Below are positions 1 through 9,353 of a DNA stretch of 64,000 nt, one piece after another. The position numbers and the translations under genes are program-made. The stretch's first letter is position 1. Each line of letters begins with the position of its first letter. Below the pieces are notes generated by a model. It had not been told where the DNA came from. It was given only the letters and a program-made list of their open reading frames with translations, and did no database searches. The stretch comes from JAJPKK01 sp963844635 (lineage in GTDB: Bacteria > Pseudomonadota > Alphaproteobacteria > Rhizobiales > Xanthobacteraceae). The DNA lies in NCBI GenBank assembly GCA_963844635.1, contig CAWJPD010000005.1:62001-126000 (forward strand), in the 5' to 3' direction.

Positions 1-15
1 GACGCATCATCTGGT

Positions 16-50
16 CCGAAAAGTCTGCAACTTTTCGGGATCATGCGCTA
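16..50. repeat. Dispersed palindromic repeat, copy 1
   Basis: A perfect inverted repeat (CCGAAAAGT at 16-24, ACTTTTCGG at 30-38, 5-base loop) is followed by GATCATGCGCTA, whose last base at 50 opens the ribosome-binding site of the next gene. The same module recurs near 30210, 38652, 54310 and 63313. It probably forms a hairpin at the end of the preceding gene, which lies outside the window. Confidence 0.75.
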
Positions 51-60
51 AGGAGCTGTG

Positions 61-714
61 ATGTACGTTCCCGCTCACTTCGCGGAATCGCGCACGGAGG
101 CGTTGCACGACCTGATTGAAAAGAATGCATTTGGCATCCTCATGACCAATGGCCGAAGTGGCCTGGACGCCAACCATATTCCTTTCGCGCTGGATAAACC
201 GCAGGGGACGCTCGGCGTGCTGCACTCCCATGTGGCCCGCGCCAACCCGGTCTGGCAGGACATTGCTGGGGGCGACGAAGTGCTGGTCGTGTTCCGCGCG
301 GCCGACGCCTACATCTCGCCAAACTGGTATCCGAGCAAGCACGAATTCCACCGGCAGGTGCCGACCTGGAATTATCTCGTCGTTCATGCCCATGGGCGCG
401 CCTCTATTCACGAAGACGAACGCTACATCCGCGGCGTGGTCGCGCGACTGACACGAATTCACGAGGCCGCTCAGCCAAGAGCGTGGAAGATGACCGACAG
501 TCCCAAGGATTTCATCGACATGATGGTCAAGGCAGTCGTCGGCATCGAGATCGAAATCACGCGACTGATTGGGAAGTTCAAACTCGGTCAGAACAAGGAA
601 GTCCGCGACATCGTCGGTGCCGCACAAGCTCTCAAGGCGAAGGGCGAGGACGTGATCGGCGACGCCATGCTGGCGGTTGTCAGCACAAAACGGACCAGGT
701 CTGACGAATCATGA
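61..714 (+). CDS. PaiB-like FMN-binding negative transcriptional regulator
   Basis: The 217-residue product has the length and sequence of PaiB-family proteins, split-barrel flavoproteins first described as negative regulators in Bacillus. It begins MYVPAHFAE, a typical PaiB start, and keeps the conserved ISPNWYPSK stretch near residue 90 and a VPTWNY stretch just after it. I chose ATG at 61 because AAGGAG at 50-55 sits five bases upstream; a GTG directly before it (58) is in frame but too close. There is no signal peptide, so it should be cytoplasmic. The gene stands alone. Family assignment is firm; the regulatory role is inferred from the family name, and FMN binding is not proven here. 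Confidence 0.85.
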   Translation: MYVPAHFAESRTEALHDLIEKNAFGILMTNGRSGLDANHIPFALDKPQGTLGVLHSHVARANPVWQDIAGGDEVLVVFRAADAYISPNWYPSKHEFHRQVPTWNYLVVHAHGRASIHEDERYIRGVVARLTRIHEAAQPRAWKMTDSPKDFIDMMVKAVVGIEIEITRLIGKFKLGQNKEVRDIVGAAQALKAKGEDVIGDAMLAVVSTKRTRSDES

Positions 715-918
715 ACATTATGGCTCAGCACCAAGCCTGTTCGAACCGCCACGCTGCGCAGCCGTTTGTCGCTCGTCCAAAGCGCCCCACCTGCGCCCAA
801 CCCTCACCCCTGCGCATCGGCTATCGCCAGCTATAATGTTCCGGCGCAATCAGGTATTACCGATCGCTAGCGTTCGCATTTCATCTGCGTCATCGCCCCT
901 CTTGAGAGGAGGTTATTT

Positions 919-1455
919 ATGAACGTTCTGAATCAAATCATGATCGCCCCGGCCCTTGCCATGATTGCAGCAATGGCCACGATCGCCGCGGTTCAGGCTG
1001 ACGCCAGTAAGGTGGCGTTTCCCGCTTCGTACGGCCAAGGCATCGTGTACATGACGCAGGATCGCCCGGACAATAAGCAGGTCCGCGATTATTATACGAG
1101 CCGTGCGGCGGTCGATGCCGCGAAGAAGGGCGGACCGCTCCCCGACGGTACCATCATCACCGTCGTTCAATATGCCGCGCAGCTCGACGCTCAAGGTAAT
1201 CCGGCCAAAGACGCCAATGGCCGTTTCATCAAGACCAACAATATTGTCGGTTACGCCGTGATGGAGAAGGAAGCCGGCTGGGGAACCGATTACCCCGATG
1301 CGAAACGCAACGGTGAGTGGGAATACCGGGTGTTTCGAGCAGATAAGACGGCGAACACCAACGCAAATCTTGACAGCTGCTTCGGATGTCACAAGCCGCA
1401 GGCTGCCAGCGATTACACGTTCACCCACGATCAAATGAAAGCCGCAACTCCATAA
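919..1455 (+). CDS. Cytochrome P460 family protein
   Basis: The 178-residue protein has an N-terminal signal peptide (hydrophobic to about residue 27, ending AVQA) and one haem-attachment motif, CFGCH, at residues 154-158. Small periplasmic proteins of this architecture belong to the cytochrome P460/c'-beta family; P460 itself oxidises hydroxylamine through a lysine-crosslinked haem. The body starts with VAFPASYGQGIVYM, matching the family's opening strand. A strong ribosome-binding site (GAGGAGG) lies just before ATG. No hydroxylamine or nitrite genes are adjacent, so the substrate is unknown and the protein could be a detoxifying or gas-binding haem protein. Confidence 0.85.
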   Translation: MNVLNQIMIAPALAMIAAMATIAAVQADASKVAFPASYGQGIVYMTQDRPDNKQVRDYYTSRAAVDAAKKGGPLPDGTIITVVQYAAQLDAQGNPAKDANGRFIKTNNIVGYAVMEKEAGWGTDYPDAKRNGEWEYRVFRADKTANTNANLDSCFGCHKPQAASDYTFTHDQMKAATP

Positions 1456-1459
1456 AAAA

Positions 1460-1644
1460 TCACGCCGCGCGGGGTAAGCCCATAAGAGCATCCAAGATGA
1501 TCTTGCGCTGTTGAAGATCGCCGAGGGCAAGTTCACCGATCACAAAGGGGGCGTCAGGATCGGGTTAGCGTCGAGGAGGCCGGGAACTGACCTGTCTGCG
1601 GCACGGAGATGAGCGACCCAGACCGAAGTATCGACCAGGATCAC
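1460..1644 (-). pseudogene. VapC-like PIN toxin, frameshifted and truncated
   Basis: Read on the minus strand from GTG at 1644, the sequence gives VILVDTSVWVAHLRAADRS, the classic N-terminus of a PIN-domain VapC with its first catalytic aspartate (D5). A run of five C's at 1547-1551 shifts the frame into a stop. In the next frame the match resumes as VIGELALGDLQQRKII and then ends at a stop (1460-1462), where roughly half the domain is still missing. The GTG overlaps the antitoxin stop (GTGA), the usual vapBC coupling. The toxin is therefore almost certainly inactive. Confidence 0.7.
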
Positions 1645-1832
1645 GCCGGCCGGCGCCGCGAAGGCACGCAAAGGTGAGGTTCGCTGCCGCCCAGACGCGC
1701 CAATCTGCGTGCGCTTTCGCGTTCGATGAGGGCTTTCAGCGCTTCTCGGACCAAGCTGGACTTTTCTTTCAAGCCCGTGAAGGCTTGGGCCTTGGCGACC
1801 AATTCATCATCGAGGGCGAGTGTCGTTCGCAT
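1641..1832 (-). CDS. vapB: VapB-type antitoxin
   Basis: This 63-residue protein begins MRTTLALDDELVAKAQ and continues with SSLVREALKALIERESARRLARLGG, the ribbon-helix-helix plus C-terminal toxin-binding pattern of VapB antitoxins in Rhizobiales. It should bind DNA as a dimer, repress its own operon and neutralise VapC. Its stop codon overlaps the start of the downstream toxin gene, which is broken, so this is an orphan antitoxin. Family assignment is strong; residual DNA-binding activity is plausible but untested. Confidence 0.8.
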   Translation of the reverse strand: MRTTLALDDELVAKAQAFTGLKEKSSLVREALKALIERESARRLARLGGSEPHLCVPSRRRPA

Positions 1833-1950
1833 TTGAGCCGTCCCGGCAAGGCACGGTAGATAACATCAATTGATGTCATTTTCGATGCCAACAAATGGCT
1901 GATCCTCGTTCGGCCCTGAACCTCCACCACGATCTGAATGCAAATGCGGT

Positions 1951-2691
1951 TCACGGCGCCATGATGTCAGGCAAGGTCGCAAAAGCGTTGCGCAACGCGT
2001 CACCCCAATGCCGGGAAATTTCGATGAAGCGCGGATCGTCGGCCTCGATTCGCTGCCGAACATCGAACGTGTAGCTGTCGCGCCGCATCACGGCGAAGTC
2101 GAGCGGCATTCCAACCGAGAGGTTCGAGCGCAGCGTCGAATCCATCGAAACGCACACCGCCTTGACCACTTCCTCGAGTGGCGTCTCGATCGATAGCACG
2201 CGGTCGAGGATCGGCTTGCCATATTTGTGTTCGCCGATCTGGAAAAAGGGCGTGTCTTCGGTCGCCTCGATGAAGTTGCCGGCGGAATAGATCATGAACA
2301 GCCGATGTCGCCCGCCTTTGCGCTGACCCGTCAGCAGGATTGTGGCTTCAGCGCCGGAGCCTTCCGCCTTGAGCGAATCGCGGTAGCGATCCTGCAGACC
2401 CAGCATCGCCTCGCCAACCAATTCGGCGACGCGGTACATGCTGCCGGCATTGAGGATCGTATCGACCGAAGGATCTTCGCTCGATTTCTCGATTGCCTTG
2501 TTCAGCCGAGTAATCACGCCCTGCGTAATCGACAGATTGCCGGAGGTCATCATCCCGATCGCGCGCTCGCCCGGTGCTTCCCAGGTGAACATCTTCGAAA
2601 AACGGGAGATATTGTCGATGCCGGCATTGGTCCGCGTATCTGACAGCATCACCATGCCGTCGGCAATGCGCACCGCGACGCAATAAGTCAT
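1951..2691 (-). CDS. Anbu, ancestral proteasome-like peptidase
   Basis: The 246-residue product is a proteasome-type N-terminal-nucleophile hydrolase of the Anbu (COG3484) family. It starts MTYCVAVRI, placing Thr2 as the predicted nucleophile once Met is removed. It keeps the LSDTRTNAGID segment and the MTSGNLSITQ segment typical of the fold. It is the last gene of a minus-strand cluster (ATP-grasp, alpha-E, transglutaminase, Anbu) that accompanies Anbu in many proteobacteria. Fifteen bases separate it from the upstream transglutaminase stop, so the genes are probably co-transcribed. The family suggests an assembly of beta-type subunits; the cellular substrate is not known. Confidence 0.9.
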   Translation of the reverse strand: MTYCVAVRIADGMVMLSDTRTNAGIDNISRFSKMFTWEAPGERAIGMMTSGNLSITQGVITRLNKAIEKSSEDPSVDTILNAGSMYRVAELVGEAMLGLQDRYRDSLKAEGSGAEATILLTGQRKGGRHRLFMIYSAGNFIEATEDTPFFQIGEHKYGKPILDRVLSIETPLEEVVKAVCVSMDSTLRSNLSVGMPLDFAVMRRDSYTFDVRQRIEADDPRFIEISRHWGDALRNAFATLPDIMAP

Positions 2692-2706
2692 GACAGTTCG
2701 CCCCGC

Positions 2707-3564
<858 letters not shown>

Positions 3565-3566
3565 CT

Positions 3567-4502
3567 TCAGGCGAAATGGTAGGCTTGCGCGATCTCGCGC
3601 GACAGCCGGTTGGTGAAGGCGAGCGCTTTCTGCACGAACTCGTGCAAGCCTTGCTCGAAAATCTCGCCGCTCTCGCGATCCTGGAGTTCGGCAAGCATGC
3701 TGGCAGCCGTGCCGTGCGCGGCGCTGCGGTTTCCGTGTGCGCGCGCAAGCCGTTCGAGATGCCAGACGAGCTGCCCGAAGCAGAAAGACACCGACCGCGG
3801 GAACTGGGGATTGAGGATCAACAAATCGGCGATGCGCCAGGGCGAATAGTCGCCGCCGCCATAGAAATGATGATAGGCCCGTGCGGCCGACAGAGCATGA
3901 AGCACCGACGTCCATTGATAATGGTCGCGCACGCCGCCGACCACCGCCGTTTCCGGCAGCAGCACATAATACTTCACGTCGAGAAGCCGGAGCGTCATCT
4001 CGGCGCGCTCGAGCGCCCCGCCAATGCGAAGGAAATCATGTCCTTCGTTGCGGATGAGCCCGGTTTCGACCGCGCCGCGAAAGGTCGAGGCACGGACTTT
4101 GACCCAATCGAGCAGCGTGGGCAGCTCGTGCCGTGCGCGCGCAACGTCGTAGTGGTCAAGTCGCCGCCAATCGTCATTCAGCGCCTCCCACATGTCCTGC
4201 GTCAGCGCGGTGCGCACCGCGCGTCCGTTGCCCCGCGCACGCGTGAGGCAAGAGCGGATCGAAGAGGGATTTCTTTCATCGAGCAGCAGCAGGCGGACGA
4301 TATCGGTCTCCGCGACGCGGTGGCTGCCATCGAGCAGTCCATCGCAGCCGGTCACGCGCAGCACGGAGCGCCATTCCTGCCGATAGATCGGCCCCGGCAG
4401 GATCGCCATCCGCTGACCCATCTGAATGAGACGCGCCGTGCTTTCCGCCCGCTCGATATAGCGGGCCATCCAAAAAATGTTCTCGGCGGTGCGGCTCAGC
4501 AT
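3567..4502 (-). CDS. Alpha-E domain protein of the Anbu cluster
   Basis: The 311-residue all-helical protein opens MLSRTAENIFWMARYIERAE, the diagnostic start of the alpha-E (DUF403) family. These proteins are found next to circularly permuted ATP-grasp enzymes and transglutaminases, as here, and are thought to help modify an unidentified peptide or metabolite. The C-terminus is intact (AQAYHFA) and runs to within two bases of the transglutaminase start, indicating translational coupling. No signal peptide or membrane segment is visible. The biochemical role is unknown for the whole family. Confidence 0.9.
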   Translation of the reverse strand: MLSRTAENIFWMARYIERAESTARLIQMGQRMAILPGPIYRQEWRSVLRVTGCDGLLDGSHRVAETDIVRLLLLDERNPSSIRSCLTRARGNGRAVRTALTQDMWEALNDDWRRLDHYDVARARHELPTLLDWVKVRASTFRGAVETGLIRNEGHDFLRIGGALERAEMTLRLLDVKYYVLLPETAVVGGVRDHYQWTSVLHALSAARAYHHFYGGGDYSPWRIADLLILNPQFPRSVSFCFGQLVWHLERLARAHGNRSAAHGTAASMLAELQDRESGEIFEQGLHEFVQKALAFTNRLSREIAQAYHFA

Positions 4503-4602
4503 GTAAGGGTACCCACGAAAACAACTGAATCATTCCTTGCAATTCGTCTTTCGGGCTTCTGATTTGTGCCGTGTACGGTAGCAGTCATTTTCGCGGGTGC
4601 CC

Positions 4603-6012
4603 TCAGTCGTCCAGCACCCAGGTGTCCTTGACACCACCGCCTTGCGAAGAATTGACGACCAGCGATCCCTCCATCAGCGCCACCCGCGTCAGGCCGCCGG
4701 GCGCCAGACGCATCTGCTTGCCGACCAGGCAGAAGGGGCGAAAGTCGACATGGCGCGGCACGATCTTGTTGGTACCGAGCACCGGCGCGGTGGACAATTC
4801 GAGCGTCGGCTGGGCAATGAAATCGGCGGGGCTCGCGCGAATGCGCGCGGCATAGGCGTCGATCTCCGCCCGCGTCGATTTTGGCCCGATCAGCATGCCG
4901 TAGCCGCCCGAACCGTGGACCTCCTTGGCGACGAGTTCGTCCAGGTGTTCGAGCACATGGGCGCATTCGGAACCTACCGCGCAGCGCCAGGTCGGCACGT
5001 TTTGCAGGATCGGCTCCTCGGAGAGATAGAAGCGGATCATCTCCGGGACGAACAGGTAAATCGCCTTGTCGTCGGCGATCCCGGCGCCCGGGGCCGAACA
5101 CAGCGTTACTCCGGCGGCGCGATAGGCGCCGAACAAGCCGGGCACGCCGAGCATGCTGTCCGGGCGAAAGGTGAGGGGATCGATGTAGTCGTCGTCAATG
5201 CGGCGATAGATCACGTCAACGCGTTTCGGCCCCCGCGTCGTCTTCATCCACACGCGGTCGCCATCGACATAGAGGTCCATCGGCTCGACGAGCTCGACGC
5301 CCATCAGGTCGGCGAGGTAGCTGTGCTCGTAATAGGCGGAGTTGTACGAGCCGGGGGTGAGCACCACCACGGTCGGGTCACTCCCGGCACCAGCCGGAGC
5401 GACTTCCTTGAGTGTGGCGAGCAGATCGTTCGGATAGGTATCGACGGGCGCGACCCGGCTTTGGTCGAACAGCTTCGGGAACATGCGCTGCATGATCTCG
5501 CGGTTCTCCAACATGTAGCTGACGCCGGATGGCGTGCGACAATTGTCCTCCAGCACTTGGAAGCCGCCCTCGTCTGTCCGGATGATGTCGATTCCCACGA
5601 TGTGGCTGTAGACTCGCCCCGGCGGGTCGAAGCCGATCATCTCGACCGCGAACGCGCGGTTGCGGTAGACCAAGTCGCCAGGGACGATGCCTGCGCGAAT
5701 GATTTCGCCGCGGTGATAGGCGTCGTAAAGGAAGGCGTTGAGCGCGCGCGCCCGCTGGCGGATGCCGCGGTCGAGAATGCGCCATTCCGCGGCCGAAAAG
5801 ACGCGCGGCAGCAGGTCGAAGGGGATCAGGCGCTCCGGGTCGCCGCCTTCGCCGTAAACTGCGAAGGTGATGCCGATGCGGCGAAAGATCGTCTCGGCTT
5901 CGGCGAGGCGCGCCCGCAGGCCATCAATGCCGACCTCGTCCACCCAGCGGTGGATATCGGCATAGCAGGGCCGGACCGCCCCGGACCCGTCGGTCATCTC
6001 GAAAAAAGCCAT
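4603..6012 (-). CDS. Circularly permuted ATP-grasp type 2 protein
   Basis: First gene of the Anbu cluster, 469 residues, the usual length. It contains the permuted ATP-grasp blocks: LEDNCRTPSGVSYMLENR near residue 160 (metal and nucleotide contact), VVVLTPGSYNSAYYEH near 230 and VDVIYRRIDDDYIDPL near 275. It closes with SLVVNSSQGGGVKDTWVL. Such enzymes are predicted to form amide bonds using ATP, producing the substrate handled by the transglutaminase-like partner. A 100-base gap follows before the alpha-E gene. Function beyond family is inference. Confidence 0.9.
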   Translation of the reverse strand: MAFFEMTDGSGAVRPCYADIHRWVDEVGIDGLRARLAEAETIFRRIGITFAVYGEGGDPERLIPFDLLPRVFSAAEWRILDRGIRQRARALNAFLYDAYHRGEIIRAGIVPGDLVYRNRAFAVEMIGFDPPGRVYSHIVGIDIIRTDEGGFQVLEDNCRTPSGVSYMLENREIMQRMFPKLFDQSRVAPVDTYPNDLLATLKEVAPAGAGSDPTVVVLTPGSYNSAYYEHSYLADLMGVELVEPMDLYVDGDRVWMKTTRGPKRVDVIYRRIDDDYIDPLTFRPDSMLGVPGLFGAYRAAGVTLCSAPGAGIADDKAIYLFVPEMIRFYLSEEPILQNVPTWRCAVGSECAHVLEHLDELVAKEVHGSGGYGMLIGPKSTRAEIDAYAARIRASPADFIAQPTLELSTAPVLGTNKIVPRHVDFRPFCLVGKQMRLAPGGLTRVALMEGSLVVNSSQGGGVKDTWVLDD

Positions 6013-6262
6013 CCTCTCTTCCCTCGCCGTGCAATGTTGCGCTGCACAACGAAATTGACAAGAGCGAAAACGGGGGCAGCGGTAACTTGGGCGAGTTGGC
6101 CCTTGGCTGGGGCCGCCTTTCTGAATCGAGCTTCGTCTTTTGCTTTAAATCTCCTGCAATGTATCTTCGGGGATGCGGCATCATGCGATGCTGCTCCACA
6201 AGACCTTCGTCCGACGCGTTGATGGACGGTGGGCAGCGCAAGTGGTGGGAGGACATAGGAGA

Positions 6263-7108
6263 ATGTGTTCGTTTACCTTCAGAGAAAAGTCGCTTGCGGG
6301 CAGCATCTTTGCGGCGGTGATATTGGTCATGGTGGTGCCGGTGCCGGCCCGAACGCAGACCATTCCGGACTTCTCATCGAATAATGTTGGCTGGGTCGCC
6401 CAAAATGGCGCCGGTCCTTTTTTCGAGCCGGTTCCCGGCCATTTGCCGCCGGTCAGCCAGGACCCCGCGCATCCTTTTACTCCGAATAACGGCCAAGGCC
6501 GGCAGCCGACCTTTCGCATTGCCGACCTTGCCAACCCGAACCTGAAGCCTTGGGTGAAGGAGCGCATGGAAAAGGACAATGCCGAGGTCCTGGCGGGCAA
6601 GGTCGCGTTCACGCCCGGCTCAAGCTGCATGCCGGCAGGCGTTCCGAGCTTCATGGGCTATGGCGGCGTGGAACCCACGTACTTCCTGCAAACGCCCAAG
6701 GAGGTTTGGATCATCTTTGCGCAAAACCAGCAGATACGCCGCGTCTATATGAACGTCGCGCACTCGGAAAACCCGACGCCCTCATGGTATGGCGAGTCGG
6801 TCGGGCATTACGAGGGTGACGCCCTGGTGATCGACACCATAGGCCTGAACGATAAATCGTTTGTCGATGTCTATCGCACGCCGCACACGGGTAAGCTCCA
6901 TGTGGTCGAGCACTGGCGCACGACCGATAACGGTCAGATGCTGGAAGCAAGCTTCATGGTTGACGACCCCGATGCCTTCTATGAGCCTTGGTGGGGGATG
7001 CGGCGATACCGGCGCGCACAGCGCGAAAGCGTCGAAGACATCTGCGCGGAGAATAACCTGCATTTGTTCGATTATCACATTCCCTCTGCCGACACTTTAG
7101 ATTTCTGA
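6263..7108 (+). CDS. Exported protein of unknown function, paralogue A of three
   Basis: I place the start at ATG 6263, preceded by AGGAGA, which gives a clear signal peptide (hydrophobic run AGSIFAAVILVMVV, likely cleaved near residue 30). The mature part carries PSWYGESVGHYEGD and LVIDTIGLNDKSF, then RTPHTGKLHVVEHW and a DDPDAFYEPW stretch. The same blocks occur in two other loci here (27393-28242 and 41555-42394). Similar motifs are known in many exported proteins of unknown role in Acidobacteria and Rhizobiales. I do not recognise a named domain. Conserved acidic, histidine and tryptophan residues suggest binding or an enzyme, but no catalytic set can be assigned. Confidence 0.75.
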   Translation: MCSFTFREKSLAGSIFAAVILVMVVPVPARTQTIPDFSSNNVGWVAQNGAGPFFEPVPGHLPPVSQDPAHPFTPNNGQGRQPTFRIADLANPNLKPWVKERMEKDNAEVLAGKVAFTPGSSCMPAGVPSFMGYGGVEPTYFLQTPKEVWIIFAQNQQIRRVYMNVAHSENPTPSWYGESVGHYEGDALVIDTIGLNDKSFVDVYRTPHTGKLHVVEHWRTTDNGQMLEASFMVDDPDAFYEPWWGMRRYRRAQRESVEDICAENNLHLFDYHIPSADTLDF

Positions 7109-7407
7109 GGAACTGGCAGCCTCGTGTTTCTTCGTTTCCGCATTTGATGGTGATGGATCGCCTGGTCTGAGCCGCGAGTGCGTAAGTGGAGGGATCACGG
7201 CCGCATCATGTTTATCAATGCTGATTTTTCCGATCTAAACCGTCGCCGCTTTCTTTAGGGGCCATAAGACCCATCTCGAAGCGCACAGCCTGACAGCGCT
7301 TCTGGCCGAAAGGTCAATGATATCAATGCACCGAACGACCGCCCATCCCGCGACCGCCCAAATCGCCCTCTCTTGGTTAAGTTGCTTCAGTATGATAACT
7401 GTATGCC

Positions 7408-7764
7408 GTGACTGATCCACGCGATCCGACCCTCGATGTGCTTCTCGACCTCGACGGGCAGGTTCTCGTGGTCGACCCGGAGGGCGGCCACTGGGTTAGG
7501 TTCGTGGTGACGCGGGTGCCGGTATCGCCGGAGAAGCCACACGGCATCGACTACTCGCTCGCGCTGCACGGGCCGGATGGTGAGCGGCTGGTCGGGTTCG
7601 ACAACGCGCATCCTGTCGGCCGGCAGAAGCGTGGCTCCCCGCAGGATCATCATCACCGCCTGCGGAGCATCCGGCCCTACGAATACCGGGACGCGGCGAC
7701 CTTGCTCGCCGACTTCTGGAAGACCGTGGAGGCGGTGCTACGTGAGAGAGGAGTAATTCCATGA
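7408..7764 (+). CDS. TumE-like toxin of a type II toxin-antitoxin pair
   Basis: The 118-residue protein (GTG start at 7408) matches the family formerly DUF6516, now called TumE toxins. Its N-terminal sheet holds LDLDGQVLVVDPEGGHWVRF; then come GIDYSLALHGPDGERLVGFDNAH and a histidine-rich QDHHHRLRSIRPYEY segment. Its last codons overlap the start of the next gene by four bases (ATGA), and that gene encodes the HTH protein expected of the partner antitoxin. TumE proteins are reported as RNA-targeting toxins; the activity here is inferred from family and pairing. Confidence 0.75.
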   Translation: MTDPRDPTLDVLLDLDGQVLVVDPEGGHWVRFVVTRVPVSPEKPHGIDYSLALHGPDGERLVGFDNAHPVGRQKRGSPQDHHHRLRSIRPYEYRDAATLLADFWKTVEAVLRERGVIP

Positions 7765-8138
7765 CGACGCTCAAAGTCGGCATCGCCAGTTACGAGGAGA
7801 TGAAGGCGCGCACCATGGCCGTCGCGCGCGGCGACCATCGCGTCGCCGCCCGCGAGCCGAAGGTCTGGTTCACCTCGACGGAGTCCTTCGCCAAAGTGCT
7901 CTCCGCCGGTAATCGCGAGCTGCTCCACGTCATTGCCGAGAAGGCGCCCGGCTCGCTCGACGAGCTGGCGCGGATCACCGGCAAGGCCAAGTCGAACCTG
8001 TCGCGCACGCTGCGCACGATGGAAGGCTACGGCCTGGTCCGCCTCGAACGCGGCGAGCGCGGACGGATCACTCCAAAGGTCATGCACGATCGGGTGGAGC
8101 TGGATTTGCCGCTCACGCTGTCGCGCAAGGCGAGCTGA
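7761..8138 (+). CDS. TumA-like winged-helix antitoxin
   Basis: The 125-residue protein has a MarR-like winged helix (residues about 50-100: LLHVIAEKAPGSLDELARITG, then KSNLSRTLRTMEGYGLVRLE) of the HVO_A0114 type. That is the DNA-binding antitoxin family paired with TumE. It probably represses the operon and neutralises the toxin encoded immediately upstream with a four-base overlap. Nothing looks broken. The order here is toxin first, antitoxin second. Confidence 0.75.
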   Translation: MTTLKVGIASYEEMKARTMAVARGDHRVAAREPKVWFTSTESFAKVLSAGNRELLHVIAEKAPGSLDELARITGKAKSNLSRTLRTMEGYGLVRLERGERGRITPKVMHDRVELDLPLTLSRKAS

Positions 8139-8216
8139 ACTGTGACCGCTTTGGCGCGAGCAGGCCGGACCGCCGTCAGCCCGGAAAGCGTTGGCCATCT
8201 TCCGCGCGTCATGATA

Positions 8217-8230
8217 GGTTACATGTAACC
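8217..8230. promoter_or_regulatory. Perfect 14-bp palindrome, candidate operator of mazEF
   Basis: GGTTACATGTAACC lies 19 bases before the start of the MazE-like gene, inside its leader. Toxin-antitoxin operons are usually autoregulated through such short palindromes, so this is the best operator candidate. The link is by position only. Confidence 0.5.
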
Positions 8231-8248
8231 ATATCGAGGGTCTGATTC

Positions 8249-8470
8249 ATGCCGCAAGCAAAAGGCGCAAAGCCGACGCGCTTGAAGGTGCGGGAACATC
8301 GTAATCGGCTGCGCGCTCAGGGCCTGCGGCCAATCCAGATTTGGGTGCCGGACGTGCGCGCGTCGTCCTTTCGTTCGGAGGCGCACCGGCAATCCTTGGC
8401 CGTAGCGACGAGTGAACATGCCGCCGAGGACCAAGCGTTCATCGATGCGGCATCCGAACTCGGACGATGA
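8249..8470 (+). CDS. mazE: MazE-like antitoxin
   Basis: This 73-residue protein starts MPQAKGAKPTRLKVREHRNR and contains GLRPIQIWVPDVRASSF, the signature of the antitoxin MazE family formerly DUF3018. The N-terminal part binds DNA and the acidic tail (EHAAEDQAFIDAASEL) should wrap the toxin. It overlaps the MazF gene by four bases. The palindrome in its leader is a likely autoregulatory site. Confidence 0.85.
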   Translation: MPQAKGAKPTRLKVREHRNRLRAQGLRPIQIWVPDVRASSFRSEAHRQSLAVATSEHAAEDQAFIDAASELGR

Positions 8471-8829
8471 TGAGGCGGGGGGACATCTGGACCGTCTCCG
8501 GCGGCAACGACTATGCGGGCAAACCGCGTCCCGTCGTCATCATTCAGGACGATGCTTTCGATGCGACAGCCTCGATCACGATCTGCGCCTTCTCCACAGA
8601 CCCGACTGAAGCGCCTCTGTTCCGGCTACCGGTAGAGCCGAATGAGATCAACGGCCTGCGTTCGTCCTCTCGGTTGATGGTGGACAAGATCACCACCGTC
8701 TCGAAATCGAAGGTCGGCGAACGGATCGGGCGGCTGGATGACGAGGATTTGGTCCGGCTTAACCAAGCCGTGATGGTGTTTCTCGGCTTGACTATGTCGC
8801 CGAGAACGGGCCGGAAAGGGGAGCGATGA
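8467..8829 (+). CDS. mazF: MazF-family endoribonuclease toxin
   Basis: The 120-residue product begins MMRRGDIWTVSGGNDYAGKPRPVVIIQ, which holds the conserved RGDIW and KPRPVVII blocks of PemK/MazF toxins. VDKITTVSKSK follows further on. Members cut mRNA at short specific sequences; the specificity cannot be read from sequence. It is translationally coupled to the antitoxin and appears intact. The pair sits just outside the leftmost tRNA-derived repeat at 8913, so it may belong to the chromosome rather than the island. Confidence 0.88.
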   Translation: MMRRGDIWTVSGGNDYAGKPRPVVIIQDDAFDATASITICAFSTDPTEAPLFRLPVEPNEINGLRSSSRLMVDKITTVSKSKVGERIGRLDDEDLVRLNQAVMVFLGLTMSPRTGRKGER

Positions 8830-8912
8830 GGAGCGTCCCAAGTTTCGTCGTACAATTGCCGCCAGCGGGCGTAAATTCGGCAGCCGACCGTATTCGCAGT
8901 TCCATTCTGAAT

Positions 8913-8928
8913 TGGCGGAAGGGGTGGG
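8913..8928. repeat. Candidate attachment site, copy of tRNA-Ser 3' end
   Basis: TGGCGGAAGGGGTGGG is identical to the first 16 bases (26777-26792) of the minus-strand tRNA-Ser gene, i.e. its 3' end including CCA. A shorter copy lies at 11105. Such direct repeats are left when tyrosine-recombinase islands insert into tRNA 3' ends. Confidence 0.6.
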
Positions 8929-9353
8929 TGTAATTTTCCAAAGTGATTTCAGCAACTTGGCAAGGCGAGCAGGGCAGTGGAGTTCCCACAGGCTTCCATA
9001 GCTTATTTTCGGCAGGGTCTACCGCGTAACGGCATCAGCTAGTTAGGGCGTCGGTGGATTGGTAAAAGAAATGCCGATCCTGATCCCGTGGAGTTGCAAC
9101 GCTTCGAGCAGCCGGCCGCAACTATGCCGACGTGACCGACACCATCCGCGAGTTCACGAGGCGGGGCGTGGTCATCAAGACGGTCATCAACGCTATGATC
9201 TTCGATGGGGCAACCAAGGACCCTATGCAGCAAGCTGTCAGAGACGCCCTGATAGCGTTCATGGCCGCCACCGCCCAAGCACAGGCCGAAGCTACCAAGG
9301 CCGCTCAGCGGGCTGGCATTGACCATGCCAAGGCCAACGGCGAGCGAGCCCAC

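Noticed and set aside
4597..6222. 541-residue open frame opposite the ATP-grasp gene
   Set aside because: It is the antisense of a well-matched family gene; high-GC DNA leaves long open antisense frames and its residues are rich in R, H and D without any family pattern.
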